A stretch of 5,363 nucleotides of DNA from Saprospiraceae bacterium. Its GTDB lineage: Bacteria > Bacteroidota > Bacteroidia > Chitinophagales > Saprospiraceae. Made by a program: the position numbers and the translations under genes. Where the stretch lies: positions 1 through 5,363 of the forward strand of contig SLDF01000228.1 in NCBI GenBank assembly GCA_007125435.1. Direction: 5' to 3'. The notes beneath the pieces were generated by a model that saw only the letters and a list, made by a program, of their open reading frames with translations, had not been told where the DNA came from and ran no database searches. Below, piece by piece: positions 5,304 through 5,363 of the stretch (its first letter is position 1; every line of letters begins with the position of its first letter).

Positions 5304-5363
5304 TATTACGGCTTAAAATCGACGAAGGAGATTCACGAACACAAATAAAGAAATCAAAACAGC

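Larger units (their letters stand above)
5092..5363. other. Non-coding region downstream of the Rpn gene
   Basis: I find no supported gene in this 272-bp stretch up to the window edge. It contains an imperfect tandem duplication (5198-5264) and a REP-like palindrome (5275-5303). No hairpin plus T-run follows the nuclease stop codon closely. The last 60 bases are A-rich, with GGAG at 5327-5330, but no ATG follows before the window ends, so a new gene cannot be claimed. Confidence 0.55.

Overview
The window looks like chromosomal DNA from a member of the Bacteroidota, possibly a Saprospiria- or Chitinophagales-like lineage. The phylum call rests on three things: a long leucyl-tRNA synthetase with insertions I associate with Bacteroidota, genes without clear Shine-Dalgarno sites, and a perfect TAnnTTTG promoter element before one gene. 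The order-level call is only a guess.

Layout: positions 1-331 are non-coding and carry small repeats, plus a probable leuS terminator that overlaps the leuS stop codon. Positions 332-3247 (minus strand) encode a complete leucyl-tRNA synthetase. A 110-bp divergent gap follows, then a small plus-strand gene (3358-3789) for a single-pass membrane protein with a charged coiled-coil domain and no recognised family. Positions 3790-4116 are non-coding and fall into two parts: a GC-rich block full of inverted repeats (about 3871-4000, 61% G+C by count) and an AT-rich block (4001-4110, 30%) that leads into a promoter-like element. Positions 4117-5091 encode an intact Rpn/YhgA-like PD-(D/E)XK nuclease of the recombination-promoting nuclease / 'transposase_31' group. 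The rest (5092-5363) is non-coding and holds an imperfect 39-bp tandem duplication and a REP-like palindrome.

The genes do not form an obvious pathway. leuS is a housekeeping gene. The coiled-coil protein and the Rpn nuclease are separate co-directional units, each with an in-frame stop close upstream of its start. The most interesting locus is the Rpn gene. Its C-terminal linker is built from exact 12-bp in-frame repeats, and these place ATG codons behind purine-rich, ribosome-site-like sequence, so the gene may encode a shorter C-terminal protein from an internal start. That would match the intragenic antitoxin reported for enterobacterial Rpn proteins, but here it is inference.
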